NCBI RefSeq assembly: GCF_041262165.1
Contig: NZ_JBGCBY010000015.1
Coordinates: forward strand, 62,001-126,000
From: Streptacidiphilus sp041262165
GTDB taxonomy: Bacteria > Actinomycetota > Actinomycetes > Streptomycetales > Streptomycetaceae
Direction: 5' to 3'
DNA length: 64,000 nucleotides
The position numbers were made by a program, and so were the translations under genes. The notes beneath the pieces are model-generated. The model saw only the letters and a program-made list of their open reading frames with translations. It was not told where the DNA came from and did no database searches. Shown here one piece after another: positions 8,932 to 16,444 of this stretch (the stretch's first letter is position 1; every line of letters begins with the position of its first letter).

Positions 8932-9729
8932 TCAGTAGTTGCGGGTGTAGCCGCCGTCGGCGGCGATGAACTTCGCGGTGACGAACGCGGAGTCCTCGCC
9001 GGTGAGGAACAACACGGTGCCGACGATGTCCTCGGGCGTGGCCCGGCGTTTGATCGCCTGCTCGCCGGCGAGCAGGGCATCGATGTCGGCAGGCATGGCC
9101 CCGTCGGCGACGGTTTCGTCGATCAGTGGGGTGCGGGTGAACGCCGGTGAGGCGGCGTTGACCGTGATGCCGAAGGGGGCCAGGTCGTTGGCCAGGCCGC
9201 TGGTGAGTCCGAGGATGCCCGCCTTGCTGGCGAGGTACGGCGTCATGTCGGTGGTGTTGGTGTAGATCGCCGAGGAGCTCATGTTGACGATCCGTCCCCA
9301 GCCGCGCTGACGCATGTCCGCGGCGAAGGCCGTGGACATGAGGAACTGGGAGTCGAGGTTGGTGGACAGCACGCGGCGCCAGTGCGCGAAGTCGACGTCC
9401 GCGAGCGGCGCCATGCCGGCGATCCCGGCGTTGTTGACCAGGATGTCGGTCGGGCCGCAAGCGGCCTGCACCGCTTCGTGCAGAGCGCGGACCGCGGCCG
9501 GGTCGGAGACGTCGGCGATCAACGGGACGCACCTGCCGCCGGCTTCCTCGATCTCGCGCTGAGTCTGCTCGGGAGCCGACAGGTCGACCGCGGCGACGGT
9601 GGCGCCCCGGCGCGCCAGTCCGCGGGCGATGGCGGCGCCGAGGCCGCGCGCTGCGCCCGTGACGACGGCGACGCGGCCTTGGTGCGTGGCCCACGGCTCG
9701 AGCTGGGTGGAGCCGGCGTTCTCTGTCAT
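8932..9729 (-). CDS. Short-chain dehydrogenase/reductase (SDR, FabG-like)
   Basis: 265 residues from ATG 9729, which has an ideal AGGAGGAG ribosome site six bases upstream; the open frame to 9774 is not needed. Classical SDR motifs: TGAARGLG at residues 24-31 (cofactor loop), NNAG at 99-102, and the catalytic Ser152, Tyr165 and Lys169 (YLASK). The C-terminus SAFVTAKFIAADGGYTRNY is the usual FabG-type tail. It will oxidise or reduce an alcohol/carbonyl with NAD(P)(H). It lies between the FMN reductase gene (49-bp gap) and the MBL gene (112-bp gap) in a redox-flavoured operon probably governed by the MarR regulator upstream. Confidence 0.92.
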   Translation of the reverse strand: MTENAGSTQLEPWATHQGRVAVVTGAARGLGAAIARGLARRGATVAAVDLSAPEQTQREIEEAGGRCVPLIADVSDPAAVRALHEAVQAACGPTDILVNNAGIAGMAPLADVDFAHWRRVLSTNLDSQFLMSTAFAADMRQRGWGRIVNMSSSAIYTNTTDMTPYLASKAGILGLTSGLANDLAPFGITVNAASPAFTRTPLIDETVADGAMPADIDALLAGEQAIKRRATPEDIVGTVLFLTGEDSAFVTAKFIAADGGYTRNY

Positions 9730-9778
9730 GTGACTCCTCCTGGTCACACCGCGGCAGCGGCGACCCGATGCCAAGGCT

Positions 9779-10342
9779 TCAGCTGCGCAGGGTCTTCATG
9801 GCCGTCGACCAGGCCTCCAACTGGTCGAACAGGTTGGTCGCCGCGGCGTCGTGGCGCTCCCGGGGCTTGAAGAGGGAGAGATTCTCGAAGTCCGAGAACA
9901 GCGAGAAACACAGCTGCTGGTTGACGTGGGCGAGTTGGAGCGCGCTCGCGATGGTGCGCAGGTGCTCGACGGCGCGCACGCCGCCGACGGTGCCGTAGGA
10001 GACAAAGGCGGCGGCCTTGTTGTTCCACTCGGCGTAGGCGAAGTCGATCGCGTTCTTCAGTACCCCGGGGATGGAGTGGTTGTACTCGGGGGTGACGAAG
10101 ACGTATCCGTCGAACTCGGCGACCTTCGCGGCCCATGTCTGGGTGTGCTCTCCCTGGTACTGGCCCATGGACGGCGGCAGGGGCTCGTCCATGTGGGGCA
10201 GGGGCCAGTCGGCGAGGTCGATCAGCTCGTACTCGGCGCCGGTGCGGGCGCCCGCGCGGTCGATCACCCAGTCTGCGACGGCCTTCCCGTTGCGGCCGGG
10301 GCGGGTGCTGCCGAGGATCACGGCGATCTTGAGGGTGTTCAT
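9779..10342 (-). CDS. NADPH-dependent FMN reductase / quinone reductase-like flavoprotein
   Basis: 187 residues from ATG 10342 with AAGGAG nine bases upstream. The flavodoxin-like signature GSTRPGRNGKAVADWV (FMN phosphate loop) and the family motif PEYNHSIPGVLKNAIDF are both intact, typical of the NADPH-dependent FMN reductase family (azoreductase/chromate reductase type). It would reduce quinones, azo compounds or free FMN in the cytosol. It starts 19 bases after the yceI stop, so the two are surely co-transcribed. Together with yceI and the SDR this suggests an electrophile or quinone stress response under MarR control; that is inference from neighbours. Confidence 0.9.
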   Translation of the reverse strand: MNTLKIAVILGSTRPGRNGKAVADWVIDRAGARTGAEYELIDLADWPLPHMDEPLPPSMGQYQGEHTQTWAAKVAEFDGYVFVTPEYNHSIPGVLKNAIDFAYAEWNNKAAAFVSYGTVGGVRAVEHLRTIASALQLAHVNQQLCFSLFSDFENLSLFKPRERHDAAATNLFDQLEAWSTAMKTLRS

Positions 10343-10361
10343 GAGGTGAGCTCCTTGCGTG

Positions 10362-10898
10362 TCAGTCCTGCGAGGCAGGGCTGCCGGTGGCGCGGCGGGC
10401 TCGGATGGTCGCGGTCAGCTGCAGGTGCCGCGCCGCCATGCCCTTGAGCCTGGTGACGCCGTGGGCGTAGCGGTCCACGGTCGCGGTGGCCTCCACGGCG
10501 ATCTCGTCCCCGTCGACCTGGGCCTGCGCCACGGTGAAGGTGGGGGGTGTGCGGACACCGTGGGCGGTCAGCAGGCCCTGGAGGGACCAGGCGCCGGCCT
10601 GGTTCAGCTCCGCGCCGGTCGATGTGAAGGCGATGTCCGGGTAGGTGGCGGTGTCCAGCAGGGTCGTGGAGTGGACCTGACGGTCCCGGTTCCGATTGCC
10701 GGTGTCGAAGCTGGTCGCGTCGGCGACGGCGTCCACCCGCGATCCCGTCAGCGGCTGGGCGAGGGAGACGGTGCCGCCGCGCAGTCTGAAGCTGCCGTGG
10801 ACCGTGCCCAGCCCGAAGAGATGCCTGGTGGTGAAGGTGATCTGGGAGCGGGGGACGTCGATGGCGTACTGGCCCGGCTCTGGCGTTGCGGTGGTCAT
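10362..10898 (-). CDS. YceI family protein (lipocalin-like, polyisoprenoid-binding fold)
   Basis: 178 residues from ATG 10898, preceded by AAAGGAGG. The sequence follows the YceI pattern: DVPRSQITFTTRHLFGLGTVHGSF near the N-terminus and RDRQVHSTTLLDTATYPDIAFTS centrally. No signal peptide is present, so this is a cytoplasmic member. YceI proteins bind isoprenoid quinones or other amphiphiles. It leads the operon that continues with FMN reductase, SDR and MBL genes, and its upstream region contains a strong promoter embedded in a perfect 17-bp inverted repeat (10915-10960). Confidence 0.9.
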   Translation of the reverse strand: MTTATPEPGQYAIDVPRSQITFTTRHLFGLGTVHGSFRLRGGTVSLAQPLTGSRVDAVADATSFDTGNRNRDRQVHSTTLLDTATYPDIAFTSTGAELNQAGAWSLQGLLTAHGVRTPPTFTVAQAQVDGDEIAVEATATVDRYAHGVTRLKGMAARHLQLTATIRARRATGSPASQD

Positions 10899-10914
10899 GA
10901 CGACCTCCTTTAGG

Positions 10915-10960
10915 TTGAGCCTTCAAGTCAAAGCATAGACCTATTGACTTGAAGGCTCAA
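10915..10960 (-). promoter_or_regulatory. yceI promoter embedded in perfect 17-bp inverted repeat (likely MarR operator)
   Basis: TTGAGCCTTCAAGTCAA (10915-10931) and its exact complement at 10944-10960 are separated by 12 bases. Read on the minus strand, TTGAGC (start of the far arm), 17 bases, then TATGCT form a near-consensus vegetative promoter, with the near arm covering the start site. Each arm itself contains TTGA-N4-TCAA. The yceI ATG is 16 bases downstream. Occupation of this site would block transcription; the MarR gene next door is the obvious candidate regulator. Confidence 0.75.
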
Positions 10961-11271
10961 GTTGATGCTCGGGTTCAGGCCAGAGCGCTTGATCTTGCCG
11001 TCGACCAGCTCGAACACGTCGCAGCACGGGGCATCCATGCGCTTGCCGGTCGGCGGGACGGTGCCCGAGGGCAGCTCGAGCGGGCCGAGGTGGGTGCCCT
11101 GCAGGCGCAGCTGCACGATGACCATGTTGTCGGTCAGGTAGAACTGGCCGAGCTCACGGTGCATGTCGGGGAACGCCTTCGCGTAGACCTCGACCGTCTT
11201 GCCCAGCTCGTCCGCGCCGCGGTAGGTGAGCGTGATGGACTCGTCGGCGAAGGTCCCGTCGGCAGTCAGCG
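10928..11271 (-). pseudogene. SnoaL-like (NTF2-fold) protein remnant lacking a start codon
   Basis: The frame reads ...ALTADGTFADESITLTYRG..., then QLRLQGTHLGPLELPSG..., then CCDVFELVDGKIKR, a clear SnoaL-like polyketide-cyclase/ester-cyclase family core. Upstream the frame runs into the end of the marR gene with no ATG, GTG or TTG: the first possible start is the internal ATG at 11164, which would remove half the fold. About 15 N-terminal residues are missing compared with the family. The C-terminus runs into the 17-bp inverted repeat of the yceI promoter. It is best read as a truncated gene, or as one translated by readthrough or from a CTG at about 11271. Confidence 0.6.
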
Positions 11272-11760
11272 CGCGGGTGAGTCGATGCGCTGCAGGATGC
11301 GCTCGGCGTCCTGGCCGAGTCGGCGCAGGCGCTCGCCGGACAGGTTCTCCACGACGAGATGTCGGACGTGGGCCACGTGACCGGGCGCTGCCGATTCCAG
11401 CTTGCTCATGCCGGCGGGCAGGAGGGTGGCATTGGTGAAGCGCCCGTCACTGGGGTCCGGTTCGCGCCGGACGTAGCCACGACTCTCCAGGCGCTTCACC
11501 ATGTGCGACAACCGGGACAGCGATGTGCTGGTGTGCTCGGCCAGCGCACTCATGCGCAAGGTCCACTCGGGAGCCTCGGACAGCATCGCCAGGGCCATGT
11601 ACTCGACCATGCTCAGCTCGGCGTCGCGCTGCAGCTGCGCGTCGATGGCCCAGGGAAGCCGGGTGATCAGGCGGACCACCGATATCCAGGAGGCCAGCTC
11701 GGCCGACGTGAGCCACAGGTCGGCATGCTCGTCCGCCGGCGCCTTGTCATGGGTGGTCAT
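11266..11760 (-). CDS. MarR family transcriptional regulator
   Basis: 164 residues from ATG 11760. The winged helix-turn-helix is clear: WTLRMSALAEHTSTSLSRLSHMVKRLESRGYVRREPDPSDGR (residues ~60-100, quoted in part), with the DxRxxN-like wing PSDGRFTNATL. It belongs to the dimeric MarR group that senses phenolics or oxidants. Its own start is immediately preceded by TTTGAG-N11-CTCAAA (11761-11783), sharing the TTGAG half-site with the inverted repeat before yceI, so it probably regulates both. There is no convincing ribosome site, so the mRNA may be leaderless or poorly translated. Confidence 0.9.
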   Translation of the reverse strand: MTTHDKAPADEHADLWLTSAELASWISVVRLITRLPWAIDAQLQRDAELSMVEYMALAMLSEAPEWTLRMSALAEHTSTSLSRLSHMVKRLESRGYVRREPDPSDGRFTNATLLPAGMSKLESAAPGHVAHVRHLVVENLSGERLRRLGQDAERILQRIDSPAR

Positions 11761-11783
11761 TTTGAGAGGGTATCAGCCTCAAA
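11761..11783. promoter_or_regulatory. Inverted repeat abutting marR start, probable autoregulatory operator
   Basis: TTTGAG (11761-11766) and CTCAAA (11778-11783) form a 6-bp inverted repeat directly before the marR ATG. The TTGAG half-site recurs in the yceI operator. Farther upstream GACACGG and two CCGTGTC copies spaced 14 bases apart (between about 11790 and 11827) form a second, unexplained repeat set. Confidence 0.45.
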
Positions 11784-11842
11784 TGGCGAGTGACACGGGA
11801 CTGCTCCGTGTCGTATTCTCCGTGTCAATCACTTGAATCATC

Positions 11843-11990
11843 ATGTTCGTCTTCGCGGTCATCGAGCACGCAAGGCGTCGCATCCGGATCCTGGGTGACA
11901 CCGCGCACCCCGCGGACCCCGCAGGACGCGGGCAGCCGGGCTCGGTTCCTGATCCGGGATCGAGGCTCGAAATTCACACGTCACGGTCTA
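11843..11990 (+). pseudogene. Integrase/transposase rve-domain fragment (IS3/IS481-like), frameshifted
   Basis: ATG 11843 reads FVFAVIEHARRRIRILGDT, then a frame change, then DAGSRARFLIRDRGSKFT. These two stretches match the start of the DDE (rve) core of actinobacterial integrase-type transposases, where an Asp lies in the RDRDxKF motif. The section between them and everything after is missing. No terminal repeats are visible, so this is a decayed insertion-sequence relic. Confidence 0.6.
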
Positions 11991-12008
11991 CATCGAACCC
12001 GGTGCGGT

Positions 12009-13415
12009 TCAGACGTTCGGACCGTTCATACCCAGAAGTTCGAAAGCGCGGGCTGCCCTCAGCACGGTGGCGTCCGCCAGACGTCGGCCCACGATCTGCA
12101 GGCCGACAGGCCGACCATCCGTAGTTGTCCCGATCGGCACGCTTGCCGCGGGCTGGCCGGTGAGGTTGAACAAGAATGCGAACGGTGACCAGTCATGCGC
12201 CACGGTCTGCTCTGGCTCGCGCAGACCGATCGGAAAGGCGGCCGTCGCGGTGGTAGGCGTGATGAGCAGGTCCCAGTCCGTCATGAAGCTCCTGATCACG
12301 TCATAGAGCAGTTGCCGGCGCATGGCCGCCCAGGCAAAGGCCTCAGCCGTCCAGTCCCTCCCTACCAGATCCTGTATGTCCTCTGACACTTTGTAACGCC
12401 CAGCTAGCTCGCGCAGTCCCGCCAGGTCCGAGTCGCGGGCGACGGTGGTTGCGAACACCTTGCGTAGTTCGTGGAGATCTCCGATCGGTGGATCAACGGT
12501 CGCAATTTCGCAGCCGAGGCCAGCCTGGTCGAGTGCGTTGACGGCGCGTGTCGTCAGCTCGAGCAACTCGGGGTCGACGTCTGCCTGCCCTAGGCGTGGG
12601 CTCCAGGCGATTCTCAGCCCACTCACGCCGTCGTCCAGACCTGCCCGCAGCCCGCGCAGATCGGTCGGCATCGAATGCCGGTCCCGCTGGTCGAATCCCG
12701 CGATCGTCTCCAACACCAGGGCAGCGTCCTCGACGGTGCGTGTGATCGGCCCGACGGACTCAAGTGTCTCCCAGCTGCCAAGTCCGGCTTTCGTGGGTAG
12801 TCGGCACGAGGGGTAGAGGGGAACGGCCCCGAAGGTGGGTTTCAGTGTGAAGACTCCGCAGAGGGCAGCGGGTACGCGGAGTGAACCGCCGCCGTCACTG
12901 CCAAGACTGATCGATCCCATGCCGCTGGCCACTGCCGCAGCTGAGCCGCCTGAGGATCCTCCTGCTGTGCACCCGAGCTTTCGGGGATTGCGGGTCGGCC
13001 CGAACAGTTCGTTGTCGGTGACAATGCCGTAGCCAAGCTCGCGGGTGTTCGTCTTTCCCACGAGGAGCGCGCCTGCTGTGCGCATCCGCTCCACTGACAC
13101 ATCGTCATGGTCCGGGATCCAGTTCGCGTAAGCGGTGCTTCCCAGCGTGGTTCGCAGTCCGGCGGTTGGTAGGAGGTCCTTGACGGAGAACGGCACGCCG
13201 TGCAGAAGCCCGGTCGCCGTGCCTTCCGCCAGCGCCTTGTCTGCCGCACGAGCCTCTGCGAGTGCATGCTCATTCAGGGTGCAGAAGGCATTGACCTGCG
13301 AGTTGGTTTGAGCAATGCGGTCCAGCACGGAACGCATCAGCTCTTCCGCGGAGAACGCGCCTTCCCGGACCCCGCGTGCCTGCGTGCTCAGGGTGAGTCC
13401 CCACAGTTCCGTCAT
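12009..13415 (-). CDS. Amidase (amidase signature family), catalytically complete
   Basis: 468 residues. The Lys-cisSer-Ser triad of the amidase signature family is intact at canonical spacing: Lys79 in GVPFSVKDL, Ser154 in AGGSSGGS, and nucleophile Ser178 in SDGGGSLRVPA (75 and 24 residues apart, as in FAAH). It hydrolyses a carboxamide or ureido group in the cytosol. It is the last gene of the MFS - amidase-like - hydantoinase - amidase operon, and its ATG overlaps the hydantoinase stop by four bases, so translation is coupled. Its likely task is the second hydrolysis, after ring opening by the hydantoinase. The true substrate is unknown. Confidence 0.92.
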   Translation of the reverse strand: MTELWGLTLSTQARGVREGAFSAEELMRSVLDRIAQTNSQVNAFCTLNEHALAEARAADKALAEGTATGLLHGVPFSVKDLLPTAGLRTTLGSTAYANWIPDHDDVSVERMRTAGALLVGKTNTRELGYGIVTDNELFGPTRNPRKLGCTAGGSSGGSAAAVASGMGSISLGSDGGGSLRVPAALCGVFTLKPTFGAVPLYPSCRLPTKAGLGSWETLESVGPITRTVEDAALVLETIAGFDQRDRHSMPTDLRGLRAGLDDGVSGLRIAWSPRLGQADVDPELLELTTRAVNALDQAGLGCEIATVDPPIGDLHELRKVFATTVARDSDLAGLRELAGRYKVSEDIQDLVGRDWTAEAFAWAAMRRQLLYDVIRSFMTDWDLLITPTTATAAFPIGLREPEQTVAHDWSPFAFLFNLTGQPAASVPIGTTTDGRPVGLQIVGRRLADATVLRAARAFELLGMNGPNV

Positions 13416-14782
13416 CGTGTGGGCTCGCGCAGGCTTCGGTGCTGGTACTTCCCGAATCCAGGCTGCTGCTGCAGCGCGCCGTCCTCGAGCACAATCTCGC
13501 CGCGCACGGTGGAGAGGACAGGCCAGCCTGTCACCTCTCGGCCCTCATACAAGCTGTACGTGGCCGTGGAGTGCTGGGTTGCCGCGCTGATCACTTCTCT
13601 GCGGCCGGGATCCACCAGAACGAAATCCGCGTCGGAGCCCGGCGCGATCACGCCCTTCTTCGGGTAGAGGCCGTAGATGCGCGCCGGGTTGGTACTGAGA
13701 ACCTCAGCCAGGACGGACACGCTCCCTCCGCGCCTCACCACCAGTTCGTCGAACATCACTGGCAGCATCGTCTCCGTACCGGGTGCGCCGTAGGGTTCGG
13801 AGAACACATCCGCCACCTGCCCCATCCGCTCCCGCGCACGGGGAGCGTGGTCGCTGGCCACCACGGACAGGATTCCTGTCTTCAAAGCGTCCCAGAGGTG
13901 CTCGCGGTCGCTGTCGCTGCGCAGGGGAGGCCCGACCTTGGCCTGCGCTCCGAGGCGCAGGAGGTCATCGTTGGTCAGGGTCAGGTACTTGGGGCAGGTC
14001 TCCCCGAACACGCGCTGGCCGGCCGCGGCCGCGTCGTGCAGGAGCTTGACACCACCCGCTGTTGTCATGTGCAGGATATAGAGAGCGCAGTCGGTCGCTT
14101 TCGCGTAGGCGAGTGCCTTGTGCACACCGAGGTCCTCGGCGGAGGCGGGATGCGTCCAAGCGAAGTCCTCGAGCCGAGTACGTCCAGTCGCCTGTGCGTG
14201 GCCGATCAGGTTTGCGAGGATCTCTCCGTCCTCCGCGTGCACCATGGCCAGGCCTCCGTTCTCTGCCACGGTGCGGAGATTGCGCAAGAGAGTGGCGTCG
14301 GGAGTCATGATCCCGTTGTCCTTGTAGGACATGAAAAACTTGACGGACGGGCTACCGAGCGCGATCACCCTGGGCACCTCTGTGACCGCGTTGTGCTCGG
14401 GGCGGAGAATGGTGTGCAAGCCGAAGTCGATCGGTGAGGTCCGCTCGCCCTCCGTGATGAAGTATTCGATCGCGGCGGAGGGAGCCATGTCTGCAGGGGC
14501 CCTGATTTGGGTGATCGCCGTGGTGACGCCGCCGAATGCCGCGGAGCGGTGCGAGTCGCCGATGGCGTCGGCGTGATCGGTCCAGGTCCGGCAGTGGACA
14601 TGGGCATCAATGACTCCGGGCAGGACCAGCTTCCCCGTGGCATCGACGACGCGCCCCGTGACCTGCGAAAGTGCGACGGGAGTACCGACGGACACGATGA
14701 CGCCGTCTCTCACCGCGATGTCCGCCTGCATGACGCCGTCGGGTGTGACGACGGATCCGCCGGTGACAGCCATGTCGTACAT
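13412..14782 (-). CDS. Dihydropyrimidinase / hydantoinase-type cyclic amidohydrolase
   Basis: 456 residues from ATG 14782, with AAAGGCAGG upstream. The binuclear metal ligands are all present: His61 and His63 (DAHVHC), carboxylated Lys148 (SVKFFMSY), His182 (MVHAED), His238 (YILHMT) and Asp311 (ASDHAP). This is the D-hydantoinase/dihydropyrimidinase/allantoinase group, which opens five- or six-membered cyclic amide rings. Its neighbours on both sides are amidase-family genes, with a 4-bp gap on one side and a 4-base overlap on the other, and an MFS importer leads the operon. Together they suggest uptake and stepwise hydrolysis of a cyclic ureide or imide. The N-terminal extension open to 14986 overlaps the upstream gene and is not coding. 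Confidence 0.9.
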   Translation of the reverse strand: MYDMAVTGGSVVTPDGVMQADIAVRDGVIVSVGTPVALSQVTGRVVDATGKLVLPGVIDAHVHCRTWTDHADAIGDSHRSAAFGGVTTAITQIRAPADMAPSAAIEYFITEGERTSPIDFGLHTILRPEHNAVTEVPRVIALGSPSVKFFMSYKDNGIMTPDATLLRNLRTVAENGGLAMVHAEDGEILANLIGHAQATGRTRLEDFAWTHPASAEDLGVHKALAYAKATDCALYILHMTTAGGVKLLHDAAAAGQRVFGETCPKYLTLTNDDLLRLGAQAKVGPPLRSDSDREHLWDALKTGILSVVASDHAPRARERMGQVADVFSEPYGAPGTETMLPVMFDELVVRRGGSVSVLAEVLSTNPARIYGLYPKKGVIAPGSDADFVLVDPGRREVISAATQHSTATYSLYEGREVTGWPVLSTVRGEIVLEDGALQQQPGFGKYQHRSLREPTR

Positions 14783-14786
14783 GCGT

Positions 14787-16433
14787 TTACCCTGCCTTTC
14801 GCCGAGGGGGGAGTACCGGGTGTCGGGTGTGCCAGGTTGTGGTGGCTTCGTAGGCGCCTGCCGCGTAGAAGAGCAGAGCTTCAGCATGCGGCGGACCGGC
14901 CAGCTGCATTCCGATCGGAAGGCCGCCCGTAGTGGCGCCGCACGGGACGGACAGGCTGGGAAGGCCGAGTGAGCTGAAGGGGGCAAGGTAGCGGGTGTAA
15001 ACGGTGTGAGTGGGCTCCGGACCTCGTGAGCTCGTCGTCACCGACTCGGTCCCGATCGGTGCCGCAGGGACCGGGACCGTCGGCGTGAGGATGAGGTCGA
15101 CATCGCGCCACACTTCGGAGAAGTCTCGGCACAGCACGGCACGTATGCGGGATGCCTTGAGGTAGTCACCGGCGAGCATCGCTCGCCCGGCCTCCTCCCG
15201 GTCGCGGATATTGGCTCCGTATTCGTCTGCCTGATGCAGGAGGAACGGTTCATGGGACGCCGATGCCTCCGAGAAGGCGATGGCCCGGTGCATACGCAGG
15301 ATGTCCCCCGCGTACGGTACGTCCACCTCGCGCACTTTTCCGCCGAGGTCCATGAGGTGCTTCAGTGCCTTCTCGAAGGCGTCGCGGACCTCTGGATCGA
15401 GCCCCATGTCCAGCCATGAGGTGGGGATTCCGAACGTCAGATCAAGTCCTGCCGCCAGCTCTCCGGCCAGCGCAGCGCTTTCGCAGCTGCCATGCCTGCC
15501 ACGCCTGCCGCGCGGTGTGTGCGGGACCAGCAGTTGATCGGCGATGCCGGCGACTCCGCGCACACGCTGCGCCATCACACCGAGAGCGTCAAGCGTCCAG
15601 GTCAACGGGAGGACGCCGCGCCTGCTGATGGCGCCGTAGGTGGGTTTGAGGGCGACGACCCCGCAGTGGGCTGCCGGTACCCTGATCGACCCGCCGGGGT
15701 CCGGGCCGAGCGCCGCCGACACCATACCGGCGGCCACCGCGGCCCCCGCTCCGCCGCATGCTCCGCCGGTCATCCTGGTCGTGTCCCACGGGTTCCGGGT
15801 CCAGCCGAACCGGGCGTTCTCTCCCGTCGTGCCGGCTGCGAACTCCTGCACGTTCAACTTGCCTGCCAGCACGGCACCGGAGTTGGACAGGGCACTCCAG
15901 CAGTCCGCGTCCGCTCCGGCGATCCGGCCGCGCATCATCGCGGATCCGGCGGTCGTCGGCAGCCCTGCGACATCGATCAGGTCGGTCAGGCCGACAGGGA
16001 CGCCGACAAGAGGTCCGCTCAGGGGAGCGGCAGCCTCGTTGAGCGTCACCTCGATGAAGGCGTTGACCTCCGGCTGCCAGTCATCGATCCGCCGTGCATA
16101 CAGCCCGGCCACCTCTGCGGCTGTGAGCTCTCCGGCACGCACCAGGCGTGCGATATCGGTGGGCGGCGTCCAGGGCAAGTCCTGAACGTCCACTGCGGGA
16201 GCCGTACCACTCTCCGGTTCAAGAGCCGGGTGATCCACCGGCGGGGGCAGGTAGGAGGATGCGGCCGCGGGGTCGAACGTGAAGGCCGGGAAGGCGCCGT
16301 CAAGGTTTCGTACGTCCACCGAGTCGAGATAGGCGGCTACGTCATCGAGCATGTTTCCGGCACGCCCGAGGACGCCTTCCTGTAGGTCAGGCTGAATCAG
16401 CCGGAGAATGGCGGATCGGGATTTCACTGGCAT
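14787..16433 (-). CDS. Amidase-fold protein with degraded catalytic triad (predicted pseudo-amidase)
   Basis: 548 residues from ATG 16433, preceded by AAGGCAGG. From residue ~95 the protein is a full amidase-signature fold (GVPVGLTDLIDVAGLPTTAGS and GGSIRVPA in outline). However, the catalytic Lys is Thr150 (GLTDL for the usual VKDL) and the cis-Ser is Ala225 (GGACGGA for GGSSGGS), at exactly the 75-residue spacing; only the nucleophile Ser249 remains. It should lack normal amidase activity. An N-terminal extension of about 90 residues (AAYLDSVDVRNLDGAF...) is unusual. It sits in the operon between the MFS gene (11-bp gap) and the hydantoinase gene (4-bp gap). It may be a partner or structural subunit, or work by a different mechanism. 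Confidence 0.85.
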   Translation of the reverse strand: MPVKSRSAILRLIQPDLQEGVLGRAGNMLDDVAAYLDSVDVRNLDGAFPAFTFDPAAASSYLPPPVDHPALEPESGTAPAVDVQDLPWTPPTDIARLVRAGELTAAEVAGLYARRIDDWQPEVNAFIEVTLNEAAAPLSGPLVGVPVGLTDLIDVAGLPTTAGSAMMRGRIAGADADCWSALSNSGAVLAGKLNVQEFAAGTTGENARFGWTRNPWDTTRMTGGACGGAGAAVAAGMVSAALGPDPGGSIRVPAAHCGVVALKPTYGAISRRGVLPLTWTLDALGVMAQRVRGVAGIADQLLVPHTPRGRRGRHGSCESAALAGELAAGLDLTFGIPTSWLDMGLDPEVRDAFEKALKHLMDLGGKVREVDVPYAGDILRMHRAIAFSEASASHEPFLLHQADEYGANIRDREEAGRAMLAGDYLKASRIRAVLCRDFSEVWRDVDLILTPTVPVPAAPIGTESVTTSSRGPEPTHTVYTRYLAPFSSLGLPSLSVPCGATTGGLPIGMQLAGPPHAEALLFYAAGAYEATTTWHTRHPVLPPRRKAG

Positions 16434-16444
16434 TGCACCTGCCT

